From Budorcas taxicolor (lineage: Eukaryota; Chordata; Mammalia; Artiodactyla; Bovidae): DNA of 64,000 nucleotides. Location of the stretch: the NCBI RefSeq assembly GCF_023091745.1, contig NC_068922.1, forward strand, positions 82,307,533 to 82,371,532, read 5' to 3'. Below, piece by piece: positions 1-10,297 of this stretch (the first letter of the stretch is position 1; each line of letters starts with the position of its first letter). Under the pieces are notes generated by a model that was not told the DNA's origin, searched no databases, and saw nothing but the letters and a program-made list of their open reading frames with translations. Made by a program: the position numbers and the translations under genes.

Positions 1-4
1 CTAC

Positions 5-290
5 TCTACGACCTGGGGCCCAAATCCAGCTTACTGTCTGGTTTTGTACAGTTCATAAGCTAAGAATAGTTTTGTGTTTTTTTTTCACTTACAAAGAATG
101 AATTAAAAATAATATTAATGATGTAAAATTATATTATATTTAAATTTCAGTGTCCATAACTAAAGACACACCATAGCGTAAGAGTCTTTGGGTACTTTTG
201 TGTTATAACAGAGCTGAGCAATTGAAAGAGATACCATATCATCCACAATCGTAAACTGTTCACCATCTGACCCTTAACAGAAAATATACT
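5..290 (+). repeat. Ancient hAT-like (MER-type) DNA transposon remnant
   Basis: Phrases such as gcccaaatccagcttactgt near the left end, and the block at about 200-290 that ends in a gaccctt-aacagaaaatat-like stretch, follow the order of a widespread mammalian MER/hAT-Charlie-like repeat. About 100 bp of unrelated or very diverged AT-rich sequence lies between them. The exact family name is not certain. Confidence 0.4.
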
Positions 291-422
291 CCTGGTATAT
301 TTACAAATTTGATATTTATGCTGTTTCCATCATCTAAGCGTCTTTGTATAACACATTGTAAATATTTTTGAAACTAGTTGAAATTTCATGTGTAAATAGC
401 TGTGCATGTTTATGTATATTTT

Positions 423-432
423 AATATTAGTT
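423..432. repeat. Left target-site duplication of the inverted BovB
   Basis: The 10-mer aatattagtt recurs at 4551-4560, just after the BovB 3' tail. The two copies are identical and bracket the whole 433-4550 structure, so both BovB halves arrived in one insertion. Confidence 0.8.
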
Positions 433-1010
433 ATGGTCAAATTTGCCTGTTACTCCAGGTATTTCTTGACTTCCTACTTTTGCATTCCAGTCCCCTGTAA
501 TGAAAGGGACATCTTTTTTGGATGCTAGTTCTAGAAGGTCTTGTAGGTCTTCATAGAACCGTTCAGCTTCTTCAGTGTTACTGGTCGGGGCATAGACTTG
601 GATATCTGTGATACTGAATGGTTTGCCTTGGAAATGAACAGAGATCATTCTGTCGTTTTTGAGACTGCATCCAAGTACTGCATTTTGGACTCTTTTGTTG
701 ACCATGATGGCTACTCCATTTCTTCTAAGGGATTCCTGCCCACAGTAGTAGATATAATGGTCATCTGAGTTAAATTCATCCATTCCAGTCCATTTTAGTT
801 CGCTGATTCCTAAAATGCCAATGTTCACTCTTGCCATCTCTTGTTTGACCACTTCCAATTTGCCTTGATTCATGGACCTGACATTCCAGGTTCCTATGCA
901 ATATTGCTCTTTATAGCATCAGGCTTTACTTCCATCACCAGTCCCATCCACAACTGGGTGTTTTTGTTTGTTTGTTTGTTTTTTGCTTTGGCTCTGTCTC
1001 TTCATTCTTT
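433..1010 (-). pseudogene. BovB endonuclease domain, N-terminal fragment
   Basis: The minus-strand frame 873-427 reads MNQGKLEVVKQEMARVN at its start and contains ISELKWTGM, YYCGQESLRRNG and FITGDWNAKVG. This is the first half of the APE-type endonuclease that nicks target DNA for target-primed reverse transcription. The GDWN motif is present. The coding sequence upstream of the first methionine continues to about 1010 but is disturbed by the (TTTG)n expansion. The C-terminal half, with the SDH motif, is missing here because it lies in opposite orientation from 1910 onward. It cannot make a working protein. Confidence 0.8.
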
Positions 1011-1909
1011 CTGGAGTTATTTCTCCACTGATCTCCAGTAGCATATTGGACACCTACCGACCTGGGGAGTTCATCTTTCAGTGTCCTATCTTTTTGCCTT
1101 TTCATACTGTTCATGGGGTTCTCAAGGCAAGAATACTGAAGTGGTTTGCCATTCCCTTCTCCAGTGGACCACTTTTTGTCAGAACTCTCCACCCTGACCC
1201 ATCCTTCTTGGGTGGCCCTACATAGCATGGCTCAGTTTCACTGAGTTAGAAAAGGCTGTGGTCCATGTGATCAGATTGCTTAGTTTTCTGTGATTGGTTT
1301 TCAGTCTGTCTGCCCTCTGATGGAGAAGGATAAGAGGCTTATGGAAGCTTCCTGATGGGAGAGACTGACTGAGGGGGAAATGGGTCTTGTTCTGATGGGT
1401 GGGGCCATGCTCAGTAAATCCTTAATCCAATTTTCTGTTGATGTGACTGTGTTCCCTCCCTGTTATTTGACCTGAGGTCAAACTATGGTGGAGACAGTGA
1501 AGATAAGGGTGACTCCCTTCAAAAGGTCCCATGCATGCACCGCTACACTCAGTGCCCCCAACTCTGCAGCAGGCCACCTCCGACCCACGCCTCCACCACA
1601 GACTCCTGCACACTCACAGGCAAGTCTGGGTCAGTCTCCTGTGGGATCACTGCTCCTTTCTCCTGGGTCCTGGTGCACACAGGGTTTCGTTTGTGCCATC
1701 CAAGAGGCTGTTTCCCTGTCCTGTGTAAGTTCTGGTGGCTCTGTGGTGGGGTTAATGGTGACCTCCTCCAAGAGGGCTATGCCACACCCAGGTCTGCTGT
1801 GCCCAGAGCCCCTGACCATGTGGCAGACCACTGCTGACCTGCTCCTCCACAAGAGATGCTCACAGCTCTGTCTCAGTCGCTGTGGGGTCTCTGGGTCCTG
1901 GTGTGCACA
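433..1909 (-). mobile_element. BovB (RTE) LINE, inverted 5' half of a twin-primed copy
   Basis: On the minus strand this block runs from a BovB 5' leader (about 1909 down to 1230) into the N-terminal part of the endonuclease ORF and stops inside the endonuclease at the residues GVTGKF. The plus-strand block that begins at 1910 resumes the same element about 50 nt further along, at ENALV. An inverted 5' segment, a small gap and a shared flanking duplication are the signature of twin priming. The leader differs from that of the full-length copy at 49506-53006. A short (TTTG)n tract lies at about 962-981. Orientation and identity are clear; the right junction is exact only to a few bases. Confidence 0.85.
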
Positions 1910-2193
1910 AGGAGAAGGCGCTGGTCCTAGCAAACACCCTCTTCCAACAACACAGGAGAAGACGCTACACATGGACGTTACAAGATGGTCAGTGTAGAAA
2001 TCAGATTGGTTACATTCTTTGCAGTAAAAGATGGAGAAGCTCTATACAGTCAGCAAAAGCAAGACTGGGAGTTGTCTGCGGCTCAGGTCATGAACTCCGT
2101 ATTGCCAAATCCAGGCTTAAACTGAAGAAAGTAAGGAACACAACTAGACCATTCAGGGACCTAAATGAAATCCCTTAGGATTATACAGTTGGA

Positions 2194-3260
2194 ATGATCA
2201 ATAGATTCAAGGGCCTAGATCTGATAGACAGAGTGCCTGAAAAACTATGGGTGGAGGTTTCTGACATTGTACAGGAGGCAGTGATCAAGACCATCCCCAA
2301 GAAAAAGAAACACAAAAAGGCAAAATGGTTGTCTGAAGAGGCCTTACAGATAGCTGTGAAAAGAAGAGATGTGAAAGGCAAAGGAGAAAAGGAAAGATAT
2401 TGAATGCAGAGTTCCAGAGAATAGCAAGGAGAGATAAGAAAGCCCTCCTCAGTGCTCAATGCAAAGAAATAGAGGAAAGAAATAGAATGGGAAAGACCAG
2501 AGATCTCTTCAAGAAAATTAGAGATACCAAGGGAACATTTCATGCAAAGATGGGCACAGTAAAGGATAGAAATGGTATGGACCTAACAGAAGCAGACAAT
2601 ATTAAGAAGAGGTGGCAAGAATACACAGAAGAAGTGTACAAAAAATATCTTCATGACTCAGATAATCACAATGGTGTGATCACTCACCTAGAACCAGACA
2701 TCCTGGAATGCAAAGTCAAGTGGGCCTTAGAAAGCATCACTACGAACAAAGCTAGTGGAGGTGATAGCATTCCAGTTGAGCTATTTCAAATCCTGAAAGA
2801 TAATGCTGTGAAAGTGCTGCACTCAGTATGCCAGCAAATTAGAAAAACTCAGCAGTGGTCACAGGACTGGAAAATGTCAGTTTTCATTCCAATCCCAAAG
2901 AAAGACAATGCCAAAGAATGCTCAGACTACCGCACAATTGCACTCATCTCACACTCTAGTAAAATAATGCTCAAAATTCTCCAAGCCAGGCTTCAACAGG
3001 ACATGAACTGTGAACTTCCAGATATTGAAGCTGGATTTAGAAAAGGCAGAGGAAGCAGAGATCAAATTGCCAACATCCATTGGATCATTGGAAAAGCAAG
3101 AGAGTTCCAGAAAAACACCTACTTCTGTTTATTGACTACACCAAAGACTTTGATTGTGTTATCAAAACGAACTGTTGAAAATTCTTCAAGAAACAGGAAT
3201 ACAAGACCACCTTTTCTGACTCCTAAGAAATCTGTATGCAGGTCAAGAAGCAATAGCTAG
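2194..3260 (+). pseudogene. BovB linker and N-terminal reverse transcriptase fragment
   Basis: Two adjoining frames (2194-2403 and 2400-3260) give the linker (RFKGLDLIDRVPEKLW) and then the fingers part of the RTE reverse transcriptase, with NKASGGDSIPVELFQ, IPIPKKDNAKECSDYRTIAL and EAGFRKGRGSRDQIANIHW. About 20 residues after DQIANIHW the frame shifts because one base is missing in the codons for FCFIDY, so motif A (FIDYAKAFD) is scrambled. The catalytic YADD of the same copy lies beyond the nested insert, at about 3776-3787. This is a dead copy. Confidence 0.8.
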
Positions 3261-3354
3261 AACTGGACCTGGAGCAACAGACTGGTTCCAAATTGGGAAA
3301 GGAGTATGTCAAGGCTATATATTGTTGCCCAGCTTATTTAACTTATATGTGGTG

Positions 3355-3692
3355 TTCAGTTCAGTTCAGTCACTCAGTCCTGTCCGACTCTTTGTGACCC
3401 CATGAATCGCAGCATGCCAGGCCTCCCTGTCCATCACCAACTCCCGGAGTTCACTCAGACTCACATCCATAGAGGCAGTGATGCCATCCAGCCATCTCAT
3501 CCTTGGTCGTCCCCTCTTCCTCCTGCCCCCAATCCCTCCCAGCATCAGAGTCTTGTGTTTGCTTTGGCTCCATCCCTTCATTCTTTCTGGAGCTATTTCT
3601 CCACTGATCTCCAGCAGCATGTTGGGCACCTACTGACCTGGGGAGTTCTTCTTTCAGCATCATATCATTTTGCCTTTTCATACTGTTCATGG
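3355..3692 (-). mobile_element. Internally deleted antisense BovB nested in BovB
   Basis: On the minus strand this reads from the BovB pre-ORF region (MNSMKRQNDMMLKEELPRSVGAQ), through the start of the endonuclease ORF (MEPKQ), and jumps directly to the BovB 3' end (DAGRDWGQEEEGTTKDEMAG and the tail). Nearly all of the endonuclease and reverse transcriptase is absent. The fusion point is near 3548-3560. The host BovB resumes at gacatcatgagaaatgctgg after the insert. Only a short tggtg repeat flanks it, so the TSD is weak. Confidence 0.75.
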
Positions 3693-3699
3693 TGGACAT

Positions 3700-4401
3700 C
3701 ATGAGAAATGCTGGACTGGATGAAACACAAACTGGGATCAAGATTTCCGGGAAAAATATCAATAACCTCATATATGCAGATGACACCACCTTATGGCAGA
3801 AAGTAAAGAAGAACTAAAAAGCCTCTTGATGAAAGTGAAAGAGGAGAGTGAAAAAGTTGGCTTAAAACTCAACATTCAGAAAACTAAGATCATGGCATCT
3901 GGTTCCATCACTTCATGGCAAATAGATGGAAAACCAATGGAAACAGTGACAGACTTTATTTTGGGGGCCTCTGAAATCACTCCAGATTGTGACTGCAGCA
4001 TTGAAATTAAAAGAAGCTTTCTCCTTGGAAGAAAAGTTATGACCAACCTAGAAAGCATATTCAAAAGCAGAGACATTACTTTGCCAACAAAGGTCCGTCT
4101 AGTCAAGGCTATGGTTTTTCCAGTGGTCATGTATGGATGTGAGAGGTGGACTATAAAGAAAGCTGAGCACCGAAGAATTGATGCTTTTGAACTGTGGTGT
4201 TGGAGAAGACTTTTGAGAGTCCCTTGGACTGCAAGGAGATCCACCCAGTCCATCCTAAAGGAAATCAGTCCTGAATATTCATTGGAAGGACTGATGCTTA
4301 AGCTGAATCTCCAATACTTTGGCCACCTAATGCGAAGAACTGACTCATTTGAACAGATCCTGATGCTGGGAAAGATTGAAGGTGCGAGGAGAAGGGGGTG
4401 A
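3700..4401 (+). pseudogene. BovB RT catalytic motif and C-terminal region
   Basis: The sequence reads NLIYADDTTL at about 3766-3795, then shifts frame, and an open frame of 202 codons (3793-4401) follows: KSLLMKVKEESEKVGLKLNIQKTKIMASGSI, GCERWTIKKAEHRRIDAFELWCWRRLLRVPW and FGHLMRRTDS. This is the thumb and conserved C-terminal domain typical of RTE elements. It is out of frame with the upstream RT fragment and cut off from it by the nested insert. Confidence 0.8.
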
Positions 4402-4550
4402 CAGAGGATGAGATGGTTGGATGGTGTCACCGATTCAATGGACATGAGTTTGAGTAAGCTCTGGCAGTTGGTGATGGACAGGGAAGCCCGGTGTGCTGCC
4501 AGGAGTCCAAGGGGTTGCAAAGGGTTGGACACGGCCGAGCGACTGAACTG

Positions 4551-4560
4551 AATATTAGTT
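4551..4560. repeat. Right target-site duplication of the inverted BovB
   Basis: aatattagtt is identical to 423-432. It is also the start of a longer block (4551-4581) that recurs, diverged, at 4803-4832 beyond the neighbouring SINE. Confidence 0.8.
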
Positions 4561-4593
4561 TTTAATCACTATTAGAATAAGAAAGGAAACAAA

Positions 4594-4799
4594 GTGTTAG
4601 TGGTTCAGTGGTGTCTGACTCTTGGCAAACTCATCGACTGTAGCCGAACCCTACCAGGCTCCTCTGTCCATGGAATTTTCCAGACAAGAATAGTGGAGTG
4701 AGTAGCCATTCCTTTCTCTAGAGTATCTTCAGAACCCCATATACCGAACCTGCATCTCCTCCATTGCAGGCAGATTTCTTACCTTCTGAGCTACCATAT
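4594..4799 (-). mobile_element. Bov-tA SINE, diverged, slightly truncated
   Basis: Antisense Bov-tA: ccaggctcctctgtccatgg and the reverse-complement internal region ending in gcaggcagatttcttacc are recognisable. The about 30-bp near-repeats at 4551-4581 and 4803-4832 fit as its old target-site duplication. Confidence 0.75.
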
Positions 4800-4839
4800 T
4801 TTAATATTAGCTTTGATCATTATTAGAGATAGAGACAAT

Positions 4840-5500
4840 TTTAATAGAATCCTTATATATTCTAAATTTTAAAACAGTTCTGCAAATATGATATTTTCTT
4901 TTTCTACTGAGAAAATAATTAGACAAATGTTTTCTATCATAACATTATACATTATTCAATGTGAAAAATAGAAATGGTATTATAAAATAAGAAAAAGGAA
5001 ATTATTTACAGTTTCACATTTTAGAGATAACAATTTCAATATGTACACAAATACACATTTAGTGCCTAGAAAGGAATAAACAAGTACACATACTATCTTT
5101 GAAAATAGAGTAACAACTCAGGTAGTATTTATAATCTGCTTTTTATCTTAAAAACGGTCATATGCTGTTACAAGTTATACATTTTCATTCTAGAAAATTC
5201 AGAATATAAAAGAAGATAAAATGCATTGCATTGCCACTGGCCACAGATAAGCAGTACTGAAGTGTTTATTATTTTGTTGTTTATCCCATACGTAAGTTAT
5301 CTTTTTATTATAAATGAATGTATTTTTATATATCTTTCCACAAATATGCAGTCAGATTTACATGCTACTTGGTAATTTTTTTCATTTAACATTCCATTAC
5401 AAGCATTTTTCTGTATCAATAAAGCTTTTATGTCATTTTAATGCTTGAATAAGGATTTAAATGTTCTTTAGCACATAAAGCATGAACACCTTTTACATCA
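4840..5500 (+). repeat. Probable ancient LINE remnant, AT-rich
   Basis: The order of weak matches (agagataacaatttcaatat, then tatctttccacaaatatg, then tttcatttaacattccatta) resembles the 3' end of an old L1M/ME-type LINE that also appears at 48940-53340. It is too diverged for a firm family call, and no gene is visible. Confidence 0.35.
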
Positions 5501-5528
5501 GTAATTATAAAAAATTAGAGCAACCTAA

Positions 5529-6016
5529 ATATAGAGACATTACTTTGCCAACAAATGTCTGTCTAGTCAAGGCCATGGTTTTTCCAGTGGTCATGTATGG
5601 ATGTGAGAGCTGGACTGTGAAGAAGGCTGAGCGCCGAAGAATTGATGCTTTTGAACTGTGGTGTTGGAGAAGACTCTTGAGAGTCCCTTGGACTGCAAGG
5701 AGATCCGACCAGTCCATTCTGAAGGAGATCAGCCCTGGGATTTCTTTGGAAGGAATGATGCTAAAGCTGAAACTCCAGTACTTTGGCCACCTCATGCGAA
5801 GAGTTGACTCATTGGAAAAGACTCTGCTGCTGGGAGGGATTGGGGGCAGGAGGAGAAGGGGACGACCGAGGATGAGATGGCTGGATGGCATGACGGACTC
5901 GATGGACGTGAGTCTGAGTGAACTCCGGGAGCTGGTGATGGACAGGGAGGCCTGGCGTGCTGCGATTCATGGGGTCCCAAAGAGTCGGACACAACTGAGC
6001 GACTGAACTGAACTGA
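5529..6016 (+). mobile_element. BovB 3' end, 5'-truncated
   Basis: This 490-bp plus-strand BovB end begins at agagacattactttgcc and finishes gactgaactgaactga. It keeps an open frame (5482-6006) for the C-terminal region: VMYGCESWTVKKAERRRIDAFELWCWRRLLRVPW, FGHLMRRVDSLEKTLLLGGIGGRRRRGRPRMRWLDGMTDSMD. It has no RT or endonuclease. It is among the least mutated BovB ends in the window. Confidence 0.85.
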
Positions 6017-6045
6017 TTATGACATCCATATAATTGAATAGTATG

Positions 6046-6392
6046 TAGACTCTTAGAGTCCCTTGGACTGCAAGGAGATCCAACCAGTCCATCCGAAAGG
6101 AGATAAATCCTGGGTGTTCATTGGAAGAACTGATGTTGAAGCTGAAACTCCAATATTTTGGCCACCTGATGCGAAGAGCTGACTCATTTGAAAAGACCCA
6201 GATGCTGGGAAAGATTGAGGGCAGGAAGGGGACGACAGAGGATGAGATGGTTGAATGGAATCACCTACTCAATGGACATGGGTTTGGGTGGACTCCGGGA
6301 GTCGGTGGTGGACAGGGAGGCCTGGTGTGCTGTGGTTCATGGGGTTGTAGAGAGTCGGAGACGACTGAGCGACTGAACTGAACTGAACTGAT
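6046..6392 (+). mobile_element. BovB 3' end, 5'-truncated, second copy
   Basis: A 345-bp BovB 3' end starts at ctcttagagtcccttggact and ends in repeated actga units. It lies 30 bp after the previous copy in the same orientation. It differs from it at many sites (for example EGRKGTTEDEMVEWNHLLNG against GGRRRRGRPRMRWLDG), so it is a separate insertion rather than a recent duplication. Confidence 0.85.
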
Positions 6393-6454
6393 AGATTGTT
6401 TATAGATGAATTTTGATTGACATGTTGTTGAAAGGCTGATACCATCCTGTGCCC

Positions 6455-6760
6455 TTGCTAGCTGGCATTATTTTCCCTCCATTCTTTCAATGACTGGCTC
6501 CTTATTATTATTCAACTTTCAATTCAAATGTGACCTCTTCTGAAATACCGTCCCTTATCCCCTAAGCCAGAAACTCTGCCCCAGTCACCCTCTGTCCCAT
6601 TTTCCTGTTTCACTGCATCTTCTTTGTGCTTTATAACCTTTCTTTCCTTATCAGAATGTAATCACTTTGAGGCTAGGAAGTTGTCCTGTCTATTACTTTT
6701 CAGAATCTGGAACAACACATGACACGTCTTCACTAAAATATGCTTCACTAAAAAAAAGCA
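6455..6760 (+). repeat. L2 LINE 3' end
   Basis: The order tcaaatgtgacctcttctga, then cctgtttcactgcatc, agaatgtaatcactttgaggc and a degraded gaacaacacatgacac is that of the L2 3' region in sense orientation. Diverged, non-coding. Confidence 0.65.
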
Positions 6761-7735
6761 TATTCTTAGGCTTAACAAGTCTATAAAACTGTATGAAAAG
6801 TAGGCTACTGTTAATGCAGATATTCACATGCGTGTGTGTGGGCTCTGCCTAGTGAACACAGATAGCTGGATAGGGCGTGGACCGGTAGATAGACAGACAG
6901 AAAGATAACTCCACGCAACCATCTTGCCTAGATGCCAGACGGAAATGTATTAATGTTAACAGTTCCTGTCCTTTGTTGGCAGAAGTTTACAGGACATCTT
7001 TTTTATCAGATGATAATATATGCTTGACAAGCCCCGCCTTCCTCAGGTGTAATTTTGAAGCTCGACTTGCTGAAAGCCCACTCTAAGTGAGGCACAGGCT
7101 GTCTCTATGGCCCTGTTTGTTTTAGTCCACATGTGAAAGCAGTGCTGTCTCTCTCTCTTTTTTTTTTGGAGTCCTAGTAAGTGCCTGACACTTTACAAGG
7201 CTTGTATCAAGAATATAGAACTAGAGACTTGTGGCTTTTGCCCTCATTTTTGATGGAGTAAAAAGAAAATGGGTGGAAGATAAAGGTTATCTGGGTGAGG
7301 TGTACATTTCTGGGCACCTGAAGAAAGGATGTTTCAGAGAGTGACATCTGAGCTGAGAGCTGAGAGAAGAAAGGAAGTCAGCAAAGCTAAGAGCGATTCA
7401 GGTGGAGGAAATCCTTTTTGAGGAAGGAAAGAACCAGTGTTTGAAGGGCTCAAAGAACCTCTGTTTGAAGAAGAAAGAGCAGAGAGACAGCCACGTGTGC
7501 CAGGACCTTGGAGAGTGATGGAGAGGGTGGTGGGAGAGACTCCAGATCCTCTAAAATGGTAGAAGATACTGTGGTGGGAAGTGTTTGACAGTCACAAAGG
7601 AAGGCCAAAAGGCACTGGCAGAGGGCATGGAATTCCTTCACCATCTGTTAATGCAGAGCATTCATTCAGAATCACGGGAAGCGGGTTCCCGTAGCATGTG
7701 GCTCCCCGTGGAGGAATGGTTTAGCAGACCCTAAT
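6761..7735. other. No gene seen; partly old repeat-like
   Basis: Mixed sequence with a short TC/T tract near 7148-7168. The stretch 7300-7480 (gagtgacatctgagctgaga and what follows) resembles an ancient interspersed repeat whose name I cannot assign. Open frames here are short and unremarkable. Confidence 0.4.
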
Positions 7736-7928
7736 TTTCCATGAGGAAATAATCTGCCTGCAGTGCAGGAGACTCAGGTTCAATTCCTGGGTCAGGAAAA
7801 TTCCCTGGGAAGGAAATGGCGATCCAGTGTTCCTGCCTGGGAAATCCCATGGGTGGAAGAGGCTGGCAGGCTGTACGCCCTGGGACTGCAGAGTGGACAC
7901 AGCTTAGTAACCAAGCGACCACCACGCA
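7736..7928 (+). mobile_element. Bov-tA SINE
   Basis: Sense Bov-tA with a tRNA-derived left part (ctgcctgcagtgcaggagac, and a B-box-like ggttcaattcc) and the BovB-related right part (cctgcctgggaaatcccatg). Diverged; the 5' edge is approximate. Confidence 0.8.
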
Positions 7929-8233
7929 GATCACGGCACCAGACTGAAGGCGGCGTCTGCTGCTCTGAACATGGGGGCTGGCATCATGGCTCTCACCGGC
8001 CTTTCTGGAGGCTGGTTTTCTTTCTAGAGACTCTGCTGCTTGAAATAATTCGATGGAATTCTCTGATAGTCCTGGCGTGGAGGAAACGTTCTGAGGTCAG
8101 CTGCTTCTATCGGCATTTCTAACTATGAATGATTAACTGTGTCCTGAATCAAATTTAAAACAGAAAGCAAACATCCTCTGTATTCCTGTCTGTGATAAAT
8201 AGCTAACTATGAAAGATATATCCTTCTATTTAA

Positions 8234-8447
8234 GGGCTTCCCTGCGGCTCAGTGGGAAAGAACCTGCCGGCCAGTGCAGGAGATGCGGGTTTGATCCCTG
8301 GACTGGGAAGATCCCCTGGAGCAGGAAGTGACAACCCACTCCAGTATTCTCGCCTGGGAAATCCCTGGACAGAGGAGCCTGGCGGGCTACAGTCCATGGG
8401 GTTGCCAAAGACTCAGATGGGACTTAGCAACTAGACAACTACATTGC
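8234..8447 (+). mobile_element. Bov-tA SINE
   Basis: Full sense Bov-tA from gggcttccctgcggctcagt to the tail. The B-box-like element gggtttgatcc is present. It is followed by an ATT microsatellite at about 8453-8471 that probably grew from the tail. Confidence 0.88.
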
Positions 8448-8602
8448 CTTTTTATTATTATTATTATTATATCAGACTTGTGACTTAACTACTTTAAAAA
8501 GTGCTTTACTCAGTTTTGTATGTAATCTAAACATAGGAGCCATCTAGTGCTTATCTTTAAACTAAGTTTAGCATTATCCATTGCATCTGCCACCAAATTG
8601 CA

Positions 8603-9301
8603 CAGATGCACACACACACACACAGATGCACACACACAGATGCACACACACAGATGCACACGCACACACACACAGAGGCACACACAGAGATGCACACACA
8701 CAGATGCACATGCACACAGATGCACACACAGATGCACACACACAGATGCACACACACAGATGCACACACAGACACACACAGATGCACACATACACAGATG
8801 CACACACACAGATGCACACATGCACACACACAGATGCACACACAGATGCACACACAGAGATGCACACATACAGATGCACACACACACAGATGCACACACA
8901 GATGCACACACACAGATGCACACACACACGGATGCACACACAGATGCACACATACACAGATGCACACATACACAGATGCACACACACATGCACACACAGA
9001 TGCACACACACAGATGCACACACACAGATGCACACACAGATCCACACACAGATGCACACACACAGATGCACACACACAGATGCACACACACAGATGCACA
9101 CAGATGCACACACACAGATGCACACACAGATGCACACATACACAGATGCACACACACAGATGCACACAGATGCACACACACAGATCCACACACAGATGCA
9201 CACACACACAGATGCACACACACAGATGCACACATAGAGATGCACACACACAGATGCACACACAGATGCACACACAGATGCACACACACACAGATGCACA
9301 G
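8603..9301. repeat. CA/GATG minisatellite, about 700 bp
   Basis: Irregular tandem array of cacacagatgca-like units, mostly 12 to 16 nt long, roughly 50 copies. Alternating CA tracts separate GATG blocks. The array contains no stop codons in several frames on both strands, which produces long HTDAHTQMHT-like and VCVHLCVCIC-like open frames that are artefacts. Confidence 0.95.
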
Positions 9302-9883
9302 GGAATCCCAAGATCCTCAGGGAAGTAAGAGATTTTGCTGCAATTATCAGAATAAGACTGCATGGTAAACACTCTAGGTCGTTTGTTTCCCCTAAATGAG
9401 GGCAGTGCTCCTGACAGCTTCCTTATCTTTGGTTCCTTTTGCTTTTAGCCCTTCCTGTCCCTTGCTTCTCCCCTCTCCTCTAGCTTCTATCTTATAAGCA
9501 CATACTAGAAATTACAAATCTACTCAGGTTTTCCAAATCTTCAGGATTTTGAAGAAAACTGAAAAGATGTATTGTGTAAAATTTCTATACCTCTAAAGTA
9601 AGTGCAGCTCCCAAAACCCATATCTGTGACCTCTATTACAGTTTATATAATTTTCTTCTAAAACTTCGTTAACTATTGCTTTTCTACTTGTGTGCTCCAT
9701 TTTTTTCCATCTTGATTCATATTATGTTTTTTGAAAGTCTTTCTTCTAAACCTTTACTATCATCTTTATCCTAATTTCAGTATCTTTTCTTTTCCATATA
9801 TTTTAGGATATCTCTTTGAGCTAACTTCTACTGTTACAGAATTGAGTTATTTTAAGCATTTAATCTCTTGTTTCTGATCTTGC
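9302..9883. other. No gene or clear repeat seen
   Basis: AT-rich and pyrimidine-rich sequence with no open frame of note and no repeat I recognise. Confidence 0.4.
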
Positions 9884-9952
9884 GTGGAGAATTCCCATGG
9901 ATGGAGAAGCCTGGTGGGCTACATGCACAGGGTCACAAAGAGTCTTATTACT
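9884..9952 (+). mobile_element. Bov-tA/Bov-A fragment
   Basis: Short sense piece: gagaattcccatggatggag, aagcctggtgggctacatg and cacaaagagtc. Only the BovB-related part of the SINE remains. Confidence 0.65.
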
Positions 9953-10079
9953 GAATAGGAGTGTACTATGTGGATATATCCCAGTGTGTTTATCTGTTCA
10001 CCTAGAGAAGGACTTTTGCCATTAATTTCATCTTTTTAATGGAATGTTTTCTGACTCCTGTTTCCATTGTGTAAGTTGT

Positions 10080-10205
10080 CCTTTGGAAAAGGAAATGGCA
10101 GCCCACTCCAGTATTCTTGCCTGGGAAATCCCTGGACAGAGGACCTGGCGGGCTACAGTCTGGGGTCACAAAGAGTCAGACATGACTGGGTGACTAAAGA
10201 ACAAA
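10080..10205 (+). mobile_element. Bov-tA fragment lacking the tRNA part
   Basis: Sense sequence from ggaaaaggaaatggcagccc to catgactgggtgactaaaga. The tRNA-derived head is missing, so it is 5'-truncated. Confidence 0.8.
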
Positions 10206-10297
10206 ACGACAGGTCGTCTTCAGTTACATCAGGACAGTGGGCTCCTGAAACGGGCTTCAAACATGAGATCCTCACCGTGCAAAGTTTCTCTGGTTTG

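Larger units (their letters stand above)
1910..4550 (+). mobile_element. BovB LINE, 3' part of the twin-primed copy
   Basis: The block begins inside the endonuclease (ALVLANTLFQQ), continues through the linker and reverse transcriptase, and ends with the BovB 3' terminus gactgaactg directly before the right TSD. It is interrupted at about 3355-3692 by an antisense BovB derivative. Reading frames are broken several times: stop codons near 2178 and 2403, and a one-base loss near 3125 within RT motif A. Confidence 0.85.

Noticed and set aside
1485..1997. 170-codon plus-strand open frame
   Set aside because: It is antisense to the BovB 5' leader in the inverted copy and crosses the inversion junction; no domain, so not a gene.
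3876..4532. 218-codon minus-strand frame (and similar ones at 5505, 16207, 34634, 41451, 52331)
   Set aside because: The recurring peptide (RPLLLLPPIPPSIRVFSNEST...) is the antisense of the BovB C-terminal region, conserved only because BovB is repeated.
5529..6392. Recent tandem duplication of a BovB 3' end
   Set aside because: The two neighbouring copies differ at many diagnostic sites and have different 5' truncation points.
8234..8310. tRNA-like A- and B-box sequences
   Set aside because: They belong to Bov-tA SINE heads, here and in all other Bov-tA copies; no complete tRNA cloverleaf was seen.
8510..9372. Six overlapping 218- to 273-codon frames rich in HTDA or CVCI repeats
   Set aside because: They are translations of the CA/GATG minisatellite, which has no stop codons in several frames.
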